From Janthinobacterium sp. GW456P (lineage in GTDB: Bacteria > Pseudomonadota > Gammaproteobacteria > Burkholderiales > Burkholderiaceae_D), in assembly GCF_002127655.1 (NCBI RefSeq), contig NZ_NEHB01000003.1:19046-83045 (forward strand): 64,000 bases of DNA. The letters are read 5' to 3'. The notes below the pieces were generated by a model. It saw only the letters and a list, made by a program, of their open reading frames with translations. It was not told the DNA's origin and did no database searches. Positions within the stretch are counted from its first letter, which is position 1; every line of letters begins with the position of its first letter. A program made the position numbers and the translations under genes. Below are positions 1 through 9,499 of this stretch, in pieces.

Positions 1-1146
1 CGGCTCCGGCCACCAGGCGGCCAGCAAGCCCTGCAGGCACAGCGCGCACAGCAGGCTGGCCGGCGCCAGACGCCACGGCAAGGGCCGCGCCGCCAGCACG
101 AAGCTGGCCGCGAGCAGGACGACGGCGGCGAGCAAGCCCCGGTAGCCGGCCAGGCTGAACATGTATGCGAGCAGGACAGTGCCAAGGCCGGCCAGCAGCA
201 GCCGCAGCAGCACACCGCGCGCGGGCGGGCGGTCAGGCGGACGCCGCGCCGCGCCGGGCGCCTTCCGCAGGGTCTGCCACAAGGCCAGCAGCATGGCCGT
301 CGCCAGGGCCGCGTACAGACCGCGTGAAAAAGTGGTGAACGCCGCATGCAGGGCCAGGGCCAGCAGCAGCAAGGCCAGCGCCGCCTGCCAGCGGCTGCGG
401 GCGCGCGCCAGCCACAGTGCGGCAAACGGCAGGCTCAGCGCCAGGTAGCCGTCGAGCGCGGCGCCGCCCGTGTGCATGGCGGAAAACGGCGCCGTGATGC
501 GGTAGTCGCTCGACAGGTTCGTCAGGCCGGGAAACACGGCACGTTCCCACAGCGCGAACAGCGACACCATGGCCAGTCCGGCCAGCATGCCCGGCAGCGC
601 GTAGCGGCGCAGGGCGGAAGCATTCCCGTCGCGCAGCAGCAGCGGCAGCAGCAGCATGCTCCAGGCCCAGGCCTTGCCCAGCCGCAGGCTGTTGTAGGGA
701 CTCAAATAATTATCCCAGGCGTTCAGGTCGAGGGGCGCCAGCGGCAGCACGCCGCGCAGCAGCGCCGCCAGCCACGCCAGGCTGCACAGCAGCAAACAGG
801 CGCGGGCGGCGGGCGGGAGCGTGGCCGCGGCGCTCTGCGCGGGGCCGCCCAGGCGCCAGTAGCCGCAGGCCACCGTCAGCAACAGCAGCACGTCGATTTC
901 TTCGAGGAAGAACCAGCCCGTCCACGGCGCCAGGTCAAGAACGGGCAGCAGGGCGGGCACGCAGAACAGCCAGCAGGCGGGGCGCCAGCACAGCAGCAGG
1001 AAATACGCGGGTAGCAGCGCTGCAAACAGCAGGCCGGGCCAGCCGTGGCCCAGCGGATAGTGGCGCAAGGCCAGCGCGCAGGCCACGCCCGCCAGCAGGG
1101 CCAGCGGACGCGCTGCCAGGCCGGCCACGGCAGCTTGCACAGCCAT
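1..1146 (-). CDS. O-antigen ligase/Wzy-like polytopic membrane protein (3' end outside window)
   Basis: An uninterrupted frame runs from an ATG at 1146 to the window edge, 382 codons without a stop, so the C-terminus is missing. The product is almost entirely hydrophobic with many Leu/Ala-rich membrane segments. Around residue 220 there is a periplasmic-loop-like stretch (YRITAPFSAMHTGGAALDGY) followed by LALSLPF, and later FTTFSRGLYAAL. The Ser-Arg-Gly motif after a membrane helix is typical of O-antigen ligase and Wzy polymerase families, which join or polymerise lipid-linked glycans at the inner membrane. The gene starts 3 bases after the prsT stop, so the two are surely cotranscribed. This supports a role in the exopolysaccharide that accompanies PEP-CTERM systems. 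The family call is inferred from topology and the motif; the exact reaction is unknown. Confidence 0.6.
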   Translation of the reverse strand, partial: MAVQAAVAGLAARPLALLAGVACALALRHYPLGHGWPGLLFAALLPAYFLLLCWRPACWLFCVPALLPVLDLAPWTGWFFLEEIDVLLLLTVACGYWRLGGPAQSAAATLPPAARACLLLCSLAWLAALLRGVLPLAPLDLNAWDNYLSPYNSLRLGKAWAWSMLLLPLLLRDGNASALRRYALPGMLAGLAMVSLFALWERAVFPGLTNLSSDYRITAPFSAMHTGGAALDGYLALSLPFAALWLARARSRWQAALALLLLALALHAAFTTFSRGLYAALATAMLLALWQTLRKAPGAARRPPDRPPARGVLLRLLLAGLGTVLLAYMFSLAGYRGLLAAVVLLAASFVLAARPLPWRLAPASLLCALCLQGLLAAWWPEP

Positions 1147-1149
1147 GGC

Positions 1150-3933
1150 CTACAGCTGGGTCAGCAAGGCCTGCGCCTCGGCCCGCTGCGGAAAGTCCTT
1201 GTTAGCGGCAAGCAATTGTTCCAGTTGCTTGCGCGCACCGCCCTTGTCGCCCGATTTCGCCAGGGCCGCGCCCAGGTGGTACTGCACTTCGGGCGAGGTC
1301 GGCGCCAGCCCCGCCGCCTGGCGCAGCAGGGCCGTGGCGCGCTTGACGTCGCCTTGCTGCAGCACAATCCAGCCCAGGGTGTCGAGCACGGCGGGATTGT
1401 CGGGCGCCAGCTTGAGCGCCTGCTCGGCTGTCGCTTGCGCGCGCGGATCTTTTTCCTGCTGATACGCCCAGGCCAGGTCGTTCAGCGCCACGACATTGCC
1501 CGTGTCCTTGGTGACGACATACTGAAAGTGCTCGATGGCGGCGCGGTATTGCCTGGCCGCCAGGTACGTGCCCGCCAGGTAGGTGCGCGTCGGCAAGTCT
1601 TCCGGATGCTCCTTGAGCCAGGTGGCCATGCGCGCATCGGCTTCGCGCGTCTGGCCCGAGGCCTGCAAGGCGCGGTACAGCTGCACCTGCAAGGGGCCGA
1701 TGGGGCTGATGTCGAAGGCGTGCTGGTACAGCTTGACGGCTTGCTGCGGCAGCTTTTGCTCCATCAGCACATCGCCCTCGAGCTTGTAGCCGGCCGCCAG
1801 CTTCGGCTGCTGTTCCTGCACTTGCCGCGCCACGGCCAGCGCCTCGCGCTGGCGGTTCAGGTTCAACAGCAGGGCCACTTCGACCACGCGCGCTTCGAGC
1901 AGGGCGGGATCAAGCGCCTGCGCCCGCTTGACGGCTTGCAGCGCGTTATGCTGGTCGCCCAGCGCCAGGTGCAGGCTGGCGATGCGCATCTGCAAGGGGG
2001 CGGACGTCGTTTGCAGGCTGGCCAGCTTGTTGTAGCTGTCGAGCGCGGCCGGCGCCTGGCCGGCGCTGTACTCCACCTGGGCGCGCAGGGCCAGCGCATC
2101 GGCGTCGCCCGGATGGCCCGTCTGCAAGGTGCGCGCCAGTTCCAGCGCCTTCTCGGGCGCGCCTGTCTTCAGGTAAAAGTTACTTAACAGCAGGGCCGGC
2201 GCGACGGCGTCGGGATTGTCGCGGTGAGCCCGTTCGAGCCAGCGCCGCGCCTCATCCGTCTTGCCCTGCGACGCGGCCAGCTTGGCCAGCGCCGCGCACA
2301 GGTCGGCATTTTTCGGCGCCTTCGCCAGCGCCTTCTCGAAGCGCTGTTTCGCCTGCTCCGGCTTTTTCTCGGCCAGGTCGATCTGCGCCAGGTTGTTCAG
2401 GGCGGGCAAGTACACAGGGTCCATGCCCAGCGCTTGCTCGAAACTGGCGCGCGCGGCGGGCAGATCGCGCAGGGCCAGATAGACGCCGCCTTTCAGGTTC
2501 AGCAGCAGGGGATTCGTGCCTTTCTGCTGCTGTTCCATCATCTTGACCGTGGCCAGGGCCTTGTCGTTCTGCTTGTTGCGCAGCAAGGTCATCACCAGCA
2601 TGGTGCCCGCCTGCGGCGTGCTCTTGTCGAGCATGCTGGCGCGTTCCAGTTCATTGATGGCGCGGCTGTTCTCGCCCATGCCCAGGCGGCTGATGCCCAA
2701 GGCCGCATGCAGTCTGGCCGTGTCCGGCGCCAGAGTGCTGGCTTTTTCGAAGTACGCCGTCGCCTTGTCGTACTGGCGCGCGCGCAAGTGGGCTTCGCCG
2801 GCCAGCGACAGTAATTCCACGTCGTCGGGGAAGGCGGCCAGCATCGGGCGCAGCAAGTCGATGGCAGCGTCGGTCTTGCCACGCATCAGTTCGATCGAGG
2901 CCATCATCTTGACGGCGTACAAGTGCTTGGGATACACGGCCAGGAAGCGGCGCAGATAGCTTTCCGCCAGTTGCGGCGAACCGAGCGCCAGTTGCACGGC
3001 GCCGGCCAGCAGGATGGACGGCATGTGATCGGGCGCCGCCTTGAGCACCAGCTGCAAGCCCTGCAAGGCCGCCTTGTTCTTGCCCTGGCGAAAATCGAGC
3101 AAGGCCTGCGCCTGCAGCAAGCCCAGGCTGTTGGGCGCCGACTTGCGCGCCGTGGCCAGCTCGGTCGTCGCTTCCAGGTAGCGGTTTTCGACGATGTCGA
3201 GGTTGGCCAGGTCGATGTGCGCCTGGGTATTGTCCGGCTTGATTTTGAGGATTTGCATGTAGGAAAGCCGCGCCGCGCCGTTCTTGCCTTGCAGGCGCAG
3301 CAGGTCGCCCTGCAGGCGCAAGGCGTCGAGGTTGGCGGGCGCGCTTTTCAGGGCTTGCGCCAGCAGCAGCTCGGCCACCGGTACCTGCTGGTCCAGCGCC
3401 GACAGCCGCGCCAGTCCCAGCAAGGCCTCGACCTGGTCGGGATGGGCTTCGAGCAGGCGCGAGTACAGGGCGCGCGCCTCGTCCTGGCGGCCCAGGGCCA
3501 GCAAGGCGTCGCCGCGCAGGGCCAGCACGCCGGCTGGCTGCGCCGCATCGTCGGCGATCTCGGTCAGCACCTTGTCGAACTGGCCCAGCATCAGCCAGGT
3601 CTTGCCCAGCAATGGCATCACTTGCTGCGCCGGCAGGCCCAGCGACTTTGCCTTGCGCAATTCTTTCTCAGCCGACAGCGCTTCGCCCGTGTCGATATAG
3701 ATACTGCCCAGCAGCAAGCGCGCGGCCGCATTGTCCGGTTCCTTTTGCAGCAGGTTCTTCAACTGGATGATGGCGGCCCGCGCTTCGCCTTTCTGCCGGT
3801 ACTGCTGCGCGTCGGCCAGCAGGGTTTCGCTGCTCTGCGTGCCGTGGCAAGCCGTCAGCAGGGGTAGCAGCAGGGCACAGCACAGCGCGGCGGCCGGCAG
3901 GCCAGGGAAAGGGCGGGGCAGGGTACGGGCCAT
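1150..3933 (-). CDS. prsT: PEP-CTERM system TPR-repeat lipoprotein PrsT
   Basis: The 927-residue protein starts with a lipoprotein signal peptide whose lipobox is LLTAC (Cys about residue 29). The rest is tandem TPR helices of about 34 residues (for example LRLQGDLLRLQGKNGAARLS). Length, lipobox and TPR content match PrsT, the TPR protein that accompanies exosortase XrtA/PEP-CTERM loci. It probably acts as an outer-membrane or periplasmic scaffold for exopolysaccharide assembly or export. A GGAG site sits 6 bases before the ATG. The next gene downstream is a Wzy/ligase-like membrane protein, and a divergent UDP-sugar dehydrogenase/epimerase pair lies upstream. No exosortase or PEP-CTERM substrate is visible here, so the rest of the locus must lie beyond the left edge. 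Confidence 0.85.
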   Translation of the reverse strand: MARTLPRPFPGLPAAALCCALLLPLLTACHGTQSSETLLADAQQYRQKGEARAAIIQLKNLLQKEPDNAAARLLLGSIYIDTGEALSAEKELRKAKSLGLPAQQVMPLLGKTWLMLGQFDKVLTEIADDAAQPAGVLALRGDALLALGRQDEARALYSRLLEAHPDQVEALLGLARLSALDQQVPVAELLLAQALKSAPANLDALRLQGDLLRLQGKNGAARLSYMQILKIKPDNTQAHIDLANLDIVENRYLEATTELATARKSAPNSLGLLQAQALLDFRQGKNKAALQGLQLVLKAAPDHMPSILLAGAVQLALGSPQLAESYLRRFLAVYPKHLYAVKMMASIELMRGKTDAAIDLLRPMLAAFPDDVELLSLAGEAHLRARQYDKATAYFEKASTLAPDTARLHAALGISRLGMGENSRAINELERASMLDKSTPQAGTMLVMTLLRNKQNDKALATVKMMEQQQKGTNPLLLNLKGGVYLALRDLPAARASFEQALGMDPVYLPALNNLAQIDLAEKKPEQAKQRFEKALAKAPKNADLCAALAKLAASQGKTDEARRWLERAHRDNPDAVAPALLLSNFYLKTGAPEKALELARTLQTGHPGDADALALRAQVEYSAGQAPAALDSYNKLASLQTTSAPLQMRIASLHLALGDQHNALQAVKRAQALDPALLEARVVEVALLLNLNRQREALAVARQVQEQQPKLAAGYKLEGDVLMEQKLPQQAVKLYQHAFDISPIGPLQVQLYRALQASGQTREADARMATWLKEHPEDLPTRTYLAGTYLAARQYRAAIEHFQYVVTKDTGNVVALNDLAWAYQQEKDPRAQATAEQALKLAPDNPAVLDTLGWIVLQQGDVKRATALLRQAAGLAPTSPEVQYHLGAALAKSGDKGGARKQLEQLLAANKDFPQRAEAQALLTQL

Positions 3934-4166
3934 GGAAATCTCCGGTAGCGGCGTGCGTGAACGATGGGCGATGGGCGATGGGCATGGCCTAGCTTAAAAA
4001 GATGGCAGCCGGTCTCCTTGATTGCGCTCAACAAGCCGCCGATTCTCCGGGCGCCTGCTTGCCGCCGTCCCGGCTTTCTTGTTCCCGCTCAAGAATGGTC
4101 AGACCGGCAACCGTAGAATTTCCCGGACGGCGATGCGCAGGCCGCAACCATTCGGAGCACATGCAT

Positions 4167-5483
4167 ATGGACAGCAATGTGAATAGCAATATGAATAGCA
4201 AGGCGGGCGTGGTGGCGGTGGTGGGTCTCGGTTACGTGGGCTTGCAGCTGGCCGTGGCGTTTGGCATGCGCCAGCGCACGATCGGCTTTGACTTGTCGGC
4301 GCGCAAGGTGGCAAGCTACCGCAGCCATGTCGATCCCACCGGCGAGGTGAGCACGGAGCAGCTGCGCGCGGCGCAATGGCTGAGCGTCGGCTGCGATCCG
4401 GCCGAGCTGGAACTGGCCGATTTCATCGTCGTGGCCGTGCCCACGCCCGTCGACAGCGCGCACAATCCCGACTTTTCCGCCCTGGCCGGCGCCAGCGCGG
4501 CCGTCGGCCGCCACATGCGGCGCGGCGCCATCGTCATCTACGAATCGACCGTATATCCGGGCGCCACCGAGGATATCTGCATTCCCATCCTCGAACAGCA
4601 TTCGGGCCTGCGCTGGAAGGAAGACTTTCATGTGGGCTTTTCGCCCGAGCGCATCAACCCCGGCGACAGGGATCACACCCTGTACAGCATCCGCAAAGTG
4701 GTCTCGGGCGATGATGCCACGACCCTGGACAAGGTGGCCGCCCTGTACGAGGGCGTGGTCGAGGCGGGCGTGCACCGGGCGTCGAGCATCAAGGTGGCCG
4801 AAGCGGCCAAGGTCATCGAAAACACGCAGCGCGACCTGAACATCGCGCTGATGAACGAGCTGGCCATCATCTTCGACCGCATCGGCATCGACACGCTGGA
4901 AGTGCTGCAGGCGGCCGGCACGAAATGGAACTTCCTGCCGTTCCGCCCCGGGCTGGTGGGCGGCCACTGCATCGGCGTCGACCCATACTATTTGACGCAC
5001 AAGGCGGAAATGCTGGGCTACCACCCGCATGTGATCCTGGCCGGGCGCCGCATCAACGATGGCATGGCCAAGTTCGTGGCGGAAAAAACCATCAAGGAAA
5101 TGGTGCGGGCCGGCTTCAAATTGAAAGGGGCGCACGTCAACGTGCTGGGCCTGACCTTCAAGGAAAACTGCCCGGACCTGCGCAACTCGAAAGTGGTCGA
5201 CATGATCCATGAACTGCAGTCATACGGCGTGCAGGTGCATGTGCACGACCCGGTCGCCGATGGTCGCGAAGCGCTGGAAGAATACGGTTTGACCTTGGAA
5301 AGCTGGGAACAGCTGCCGCAGGCCGAGGCCATCATCAGCGCCGTCTCGCACCAGGCACTGCTGGCCCGCCCGCTGGCCGACTTCCAGGCCAAGGTGCTGG
5401 AAAATGGCTGCTTCATCGACATCAAATCGCATTTCGACCCCCGTCCGCTGGAGCATGGCGGCTTGCACGTGTGGCGGCTGTGA
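4167..5483 (+). CDS. tviB: UDP-N-acetyl-hexosamine 6-dehydrogenase (TviB/WbpA type)
   Basis: Predicted to oxidise C6 of a UDP-N-acetylhexosamine with NAD+ to give the uronic acid used in surface polysaccharide. The 438-residue protein has the N-terminal Rossmann motif GLGYVG at residues 20-25. The active-site segment [18 protein letters not shown] carries the catalytic cysteine (Cys268), and a C-terminal UDP-binding domain follows. Length fits the family. The frame stays open upstream to 4002, but GGAG at 4154-4157 is 9 bases before the ATG at 4167 and only 3 before the ATG at 4161, so 4167 is preferred. The first residues are a low-complexity Asn/Ser repeat (SNVNSNMNS). The stop overlaps the start of the next gene (TGATG), as in tviB-tviC pairs. 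Substrate (GlcNAc or GalNAc form) cannot be decided by eye. Confidence 0.88.
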   Translation: MDSNVNSNMNSKAGVVAVVGLGYVGLQLAVAFGMRQRTIGFDLSARKVASYRSHVDPTGEVSTEQLRAAQWLSVGCDPAELELADFIVVAVPTPVDSAHNPDFSALAGASAAVGRHMRRGAIVIYESTVYPGATEDICIPILEQHSGLRWKEDFHVGFSPERINPGDRDHTLYSIRKVVSGDDATTLDKVAALYEGVVEAGVHRASSIKVAEAAKVIENTQRDLNIALMNELAIIFDRIGIDTLEVLQAAGTKWNFLPFRPGLVGGHCIGVDPYYLTHKAEMLGYHPHVILAGRRINDGMAKFVAEKTIKEMVRAGFKLKGAHVNVLGLTFKENCPDLRNSKVVDMIHELQSYGVQVHVHDPVADGREALEEYGLTLESWEQLPQAEAIISAVSHQALLARPLADFQAKVLENGCFIDIKSHFDPRPLEHGGLHVWRL

Positions 5484-6703
5484 TGGCGGCCGATACCTTC
5501 GATCGGGCCGCAAACGCGGCGCAAGGCGCCCCTGCTGGCGGCCCGGCTGCAGGCGCGTACGCGCAAGCCTGCGCGCAACTGGTGCAAACGCCGCGCCGCT
5601 GGCTGGTGACGGGCGTGGCCGGCTTCATCGGTTCGCACCTGCTGGAAACCCTGCTGCACCTGGGACAGGAAGTGCGCGGCCTCGATAACTTCATGACAGG
5701 CCATCGCCACAATCTGGAGCAGGTGCGTGCCAGCGTGGGCGAGCAGGCGTGGCGCCGCTTCACATTCATTGAAGGCGATATCCGCGACCTGCAGCCGTGC
5801 ATGCGCGCGTGCGGCGCACCGGTACAGGCCGCCAGCGGCGGCGATGGCGAGGCGGACGGCGGGCCGGATGCGGCCGATGGTGCCAGTGGCGCTGGCGGCA
5901 GCTTGGCCTGGCGCGGCCCGGCTGATACGGGCGGGCCTGTCGATTACGTGCTGCACCAGGCGGCGCTCGGTTCCGTCTCGCGTTCGCTGGAAGATCCGCT
6001 GCTGTGCCATGCAGTCAATGTCAGCGGCTTTCTGAACATGCTGGCCGCCGCGCGCGAGGCGGGCGTGCGGCGCTTCGTGTATGCCGCGTCCAGCGCCACG
6101 TATGGCGACCATCCGGCCTTGCCGAAAGTGGAACAGCACATCGGCGCGCCACTGTCGCCGTACGCCCTGAGCAAATACGTCAACGAACTGTACGCGCAGG
6201 TGTACGCGCGCTGCTACGCCATGCAGACGGTGGGCTTGCGCTACTTCAATGTCTTCGGTCCGCGCCAGGACCCGCTGGGCGCCTACGCGGCCGTCATTCC
6301 CCGCTGGATCGCCGCCATGCTGGACAATCAGGCCGTGCGCATCCATGGCGACGGCGCCACCAGCCGCGACTTCTGCTTCGTGCACAATGCCGTGCAAGCC
6401 AATATCCTCGCCGCCACGCGCACCGACCCGGCGGCCGTCAACCAGGTCTACAACGTGGCCGTCAACGCCCGCACCAGCCTGACCCAATTGCACGCCACCA
6501 TGCAGCAGATGCTGCTGGCCGTCCGCCCGCTGCACGTGCCGCAAGCGCCGCACTACGGCGAGTTTCGCGCCGGCGACGTGCGCCATTCGCAGGCGGACAT
6601 CGCCAAGGCGGGCCGCCTGCTCGGCTATGTCCCCACGCACAATCTGGCGCAAGGCTTGCGGCAGACCATCGCCTGGTATGTGGCGCAGGCGGAGCGTGCA
6701 TGA
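5483..6703 (+). CDS. tviC: UDP-N-acetyl-hexosamine C4-epimerase (TviC/WbpP type) with a long insertion
   Basis: An extended short-chain dehydrogenase of 406 residues. The NAD-binding motif TGVAGFIGS lies at 43-51, the SSATYGDH serine/threonine region at 203-210, and the catalytic YALSK at 227-231. [11 protein letters not shown] and the [12 protein letters not shown] segment are hallmarks of WbpP/TviC C4-epimerases. It should interconvert UDP-GlcNAc(A) and UDP-GalNAc(A), together with the dehydrogenase whose stop codon overlaps this ATG. Two oddities: a 35-residue Ala/Gly-rich N-terminal extension, and an Ala/Gly/Asp-rich insertion at about residues 111-151 between DIRD and DYVLHQAA, where the family normally has a few residues. 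The insertion keeps the frame and replaces no motif. Confidence 0.85.
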   Translation: MAADTFDRAANAAQGAPAGGPAAGAYAQACAQLVQTPRRWLVTGVAGFIGSHLLETLLHLGQEVRGLDNFMTGHRHNLEQVRASVGEQAWRRFTFIEGDIRDLQPCMRACGAPVQAASGGDGEADGGPDAADGASGAGGSLAWRGPADTGGPVDYVLHQAALGSVSRSLEDPLLCHAVNVSGFLNMLAAAREAGVRRFVYAASSATYGDHPALPKVEQHIGAPLSPYALSKYVNELYAQVYARCYAMQTVGLRYFNVFGPRQDPLGAYAAVIPRWIAAMLDNQAVRIHGDGATSRDFCFVHNAVQANILAATRTDPAAVNQVYNVAVNARTSLTQLHATMQQMLLAVRPLHVPQAPHYGEFRAGDVRHSQADIAKAGRLLGYVPTHNLAQGLRQTIAWYVAQAERA

Positions 6704-6705
6704 GA

Positions 6706-6721
6706 ACCTGGCCCGCCAGGT
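6706..6721. terminator. Short hairpin between convergent genes
   Basis: ACCTGGC and GCCAGGT form a 7-base stem just after the epimerase stop. It lies in the 71-base gap before the convergent end of spoVR. No U-run follows, so termination is only a possibility. Confidence 0.3.
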
Positions 6722-6774
6722 CTGAGGTACAAGCTGGCCAGGTACACTCCGATATTCGTTCGATCGGCGGCCTT

Positions 6775-8283
6775 TTAGCGTTGCACGGGCGCGGCCGTCG
6801 GTGCCGGTGGCGCTGTCGGTGCGGGTGGCTCCGGCACGCCATCGGTCTTGCTGCGCAAAACCCTGGGTGTGCCGCGGAAATCGGCCGTATGCAGGGTCAC
6901 GGGGCGGCGCCAGATGCGGCCGATATACGCCAGTACCTGTTCCGCCCGCTCCAGGTCGAGGCCGCGCCCATCGCGCTGGTGATCGTGGCGCAGCACCAGG
7001 CTGCCGTCGTCGTTGAGCAGCGTGACGGCGATGCACGGCGCGCCATAGTTGTATTTGGGCGCCAGGATGGCTTCGCGGATGGCCGGCAAATCGCGGCTGG
7101 CCAGGCGCGTTTCGCCATCGCGGTGGCTTTCATGAACGAACAGGCCCAGGCGGTCAGCCAGTTCGCCGTCCAGATAATTGCGTATGAAACTGCAGTCGTC
7201 GTCGTCGCGGCAAATCTGGCGCGCCCGCGCCAGTCCTTCGCGCTCGATGATGTGTTCCCACATGCAAAAGCCCAAATGGTAGGGATTGACGGCCAGCGCC
7301 TGCTGGTGCTCGCCCGCGTAAGGGCGCACGACGTCCGAATGGGACTTGATGGCGGACAGGTACAAGGCCGGCGGCAGGAAATCGGCTTCGCGCAGCAGCC
7401 GCGCATGCCAGTACGAGGCCCAGCCTTCGTTCATGATCTGGCAGGCGTACACGGGATAAAAGTAAAACGACTCTTCGCGCACGGCCAGGAAAATGTCGCG
7501 TTCCCAGTCCGCCAGTTCCGGCCCATGTTGTGCGATAAACCAGAGTAAATCGTATTCGGCATTCGGCGGCAGGAGCGGGCGCTGCGCCAGCCTTGCCCGC
7601 GCCGCCTCGTGCGCCGCCAGCGCCGCCGCTTCGCCGGGCAAGCGCCGGTAGCGTTGTGCAAAAGGATCTTCCGCGCCGGGTCTGTCTTGCGTGCCGGCCA
7701 CGCCGGCTGGCGCCGCTGCCACAGCATACGGCGGCCGGTGCAGTTCGGCGTGCACATCCACGTGCTGCTCGAGCGCCAGTGCTGCGTCGAGCACGGCTTC
7801 CACCTGCTCTTGCCCATGGCGTTGCAGCGCCAGTTCGAGACGCTGCGCCCGCGCCGCGCTTTGTTCCAGGATGTGCTGGCCCGCCATGGCGCCGAAACGC
7901 AGGAACAGGGCATTGCGGCTGGCAAAGTCGGCGTGGCCCAGCACGTGGGCGGTGACGAGGGTGTTTTCCGCCACGGAATTGTGCTCGGCCATGTAGGCAT
8001 GGCATGGGTCGCCGGGAAACATGACTTCGAACATATGCGAGTTGCCCATCTTTTGATGCACGAGCTGGTGGATGTAGCGCACGCCGAACGACCAGTGGCG
8101 CATGCGCACGGGCAAGCCATAGATGGCGATCTCGGCCATGAAACTGTCCGGCACCAGCTCGAACTCGACGGGAGAAAATTCCAGGCCCAGTGTCTGTGCC
8201 AGCGCTTCGATGCGGGCCGCGTAGGCGCCCAGGCCGGCTATGTTTGCCGGGTCGGCGAGGCGCTGAGCGACATGCCGCGTCAT
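6775..8283 (-). CDS. spoVR: SpoVR family protein (YcgB homologue)
   Basis: The 502-residue protein matches the SpoVR/YcgB family along its length. Typical segments are MRHWSFGVRYIHQL, the acidic/His-rich AYMAEHNSVAENTLVTAHVL, NEGWASYWH and HSDVVRPY. SpoVR acts in spore cortex formation in Bacillus. In Gram-negative bacteria its biochemical role is unclear, but it is consistently encoded with prkA and yeaH. Here the start codon overlaps the yeaH stop by 4 bases (ATGA), so translation is coupled. It is the last gene of a three-gene stress operon. The many conserved His and Glu residues suggest a metal-binding enzyme (inference). Confidence 0.92.
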   Translation of the reverse strand: MTRHVAQRLADPANIAGLGAYAARIEALAQTLGLEFSPVEFELVPDSFMAEIAIYGLPVRMRHWSFGVRYIHQLVHQKMGNSHMFEVMFPGDPCHAYMAEHNSVAENTLVTAHVLGHADFASRNALFLRFGAMAGQHILEQSAARAQRLELALQRHGQEQVEAVLDAALALEQHVDVHAELHRPPYAVAAAPAGVAGTQDRPGAEDPFAQRYRRLPGEAAALAAHEAARARLAQRPLLPPNAEYDLLWFIAQHGPELADWERDIFLAVREESFYFYPVYACQIMNEGWASYWHARLLREADFLPPALYLSAIKSHSDVVRPYAGEHQQALAVNPYHLGFCMWEHIIEREGLARARQICRDDDDCSFIRNYLDGELADRLGLFVHESHRDGETRLASRDLPAIREAILAPKYNYGAPCIAVTLLNDDGSLVLRHDHQRDGRGLDLERAEQVLAYIGRIWRRPVTLHTADFRGTPRVLRSKTDGVPEPPAPTAPPAPTAAPVQR

Positions 8284-9497
8284 GCCGCGTCCTCCGTATC
8301 GGCCGCCTCGTGCAGGAAAAAGGTGCGGATCGCCGCCCAGATATCGTCATTTTTGCTCAGGATGCTGCTGTGCAAGGGCAAGCCGCGCCTTTCCTGCTCG
8401 GCGCACAGGCTGTGCATTTCCGTTTCCAGGCTGTGCGGCACGCCGGGCACGGTTTCCACATAGCCCATGTAATTGAGCAAGGCGGCCAGTTCGCCGAGGG
8501 CCAGGCTGGCCGCCGTCCGGTCTTCGCTGAAATTTTCGCCATCGGAGGCATAGAACAGGTAGGCGTTGTAGCGGCCTGGCGCGTAGTGTTCCTGCAACAG
8601 TTCGCGGCTCAGGCGAAAGGCGGTGGACGCCATGGTGCCACCCATGCCATTGACCTGGAAGAACTCGGCTTCGGAAAACTCCCAGGCCCGCGTCGTATGG
8701 GCGATGAAGCGCGTTTCCACGCGCGCATACCTGCGGCGCAAGCCCTGCAAGGCAAAGAAAAAGAAGGATTTGGCCAGTTTGCGCTCGGCCTGCGCCATAC
8801 TGGCCGACACATCCAGCACGAAAAACACGACGGCGTTCGTGCTGGGCCGGGGTTGTGGCAGGACTTGGCGGTAACGCAAGTCCTCATTGGTGAAGGGCAC
8901 GGGCTGCGTTTGCAGCGCGCGCCGCTTGATCGCTTCCTTGACGGTGCGCCGGCGGTCCAGGCGCGACCGGGCGCCATGACGGTCCAGTCCGCTACGCACG
9001 AGCTGTACCTCGTCCATCGGCCCCACATGGCGGGGCTGCAGGTGCGGCAGCTCGAAGGCGTCCCACAGCCAGTCGAGAATGTCGTCGATGGGAAACTCCA
9101 GCAGCAGGCGCACGGCTCCCTCGCCATTGCCGCCTTCTCCTTGCGTTCCTGCCCCGCCCGTGGCGGCAGGGTCGGCCGCGCGCAGGATATCACCGGGCTG
9201 GCCATCGCCCTGGCCCGCGCCCATGCTGTTGCGCGCGGGCGCCAGACGGAAACGCGCATGTTCGAGCAGGCGCATGGGTACTTGCACCGTGCGCTGCTGC
9301 GGCCCGCCGATCAGGTCAGGCGTGGCGATCAGCTCGGGCAAGTGGGCCTGCACGGCGTCGCGCACTTTCTGGTTGTGGCGCAGCCAGTCGCGCGCGCCGC
9401 GCGAGAACAGTCCGTACCAGGGCTGGGCCAGGTCGGGCGCGGCTGCTCCCGCAGGGCTATCCTGCTTGCCTTTGCCTGGCGAGGTCGTGGCGGACAT
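8280..9497 (-). CDS. yeaH: YeaH/DUF444 family von Willebrand A-like protein
   Basis: The 405-residue product belongs to the YeaH (DUF444) family. The C-terminal half has a von Willebrand A-like fold with a MIDAS-type motif, VLDVSASM, and AHTTRAWEFSEAEFF follows. The N-terminal third is charged and low-complexity (residues about 75-130, Gly/Glu rich), as in YeaH proteins. In E. coli yeaG-yeaH is induced by nitrogen starvation and stationary phase, and YeaH is the partner of the YeaG kinase. The gene sits 2 bases after the prkA stop and overlaps spoVR by 4 bases. Confidence 0.92.
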   Translation of the reverse strand: MSATTSPGKGKQDSPAGAAAPDLAQPWYGLFSRGARDWLRHNQKVRDAVQAHLPELIATPDLIGGPQQRTVQVPMRLLEHARFRLAPARNSMGAGQGDGQPGDILRAADPAATGGAGTQGEGGNGEGAVRLLLEFPIDDILDWLWDAFELPHLQPRHVGPMDEVQLVRSGLDRHGARSRLDRRRTVKEAIKRRALQTQPVPFTNEDLRYRQVLPQPRPSTNAVVFFVLDVSASMAQAERKLAKSFFFFALQGLRRRYARVETRFIAHTTRAWEFSEAEFFQVNGMGGTMASTAFRLSRELLQEHYAPGRYNAYLFYASDGENFSEDRTAASLALGELAALLNYMGYVETVPGVPHSLETEMHSLCAEQERRGLPLHSSILSKNDDIWAAIRTFFLHEAADTEDAA

Positions 9498-9499
9498 GG

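Noticed and set aside
3962..3985. Three tandem GATGGGC units upstream of prsT
   Set aside because: Only three copies, outside any coding frame and away from the ribosome site; phase variation is not supported.
5018..7036. A 672-codon minus-strand open frame
   Set aside because: It runs antisense through the dehydrogenase and epimerase, both clearly real, and has no recognisable domain.
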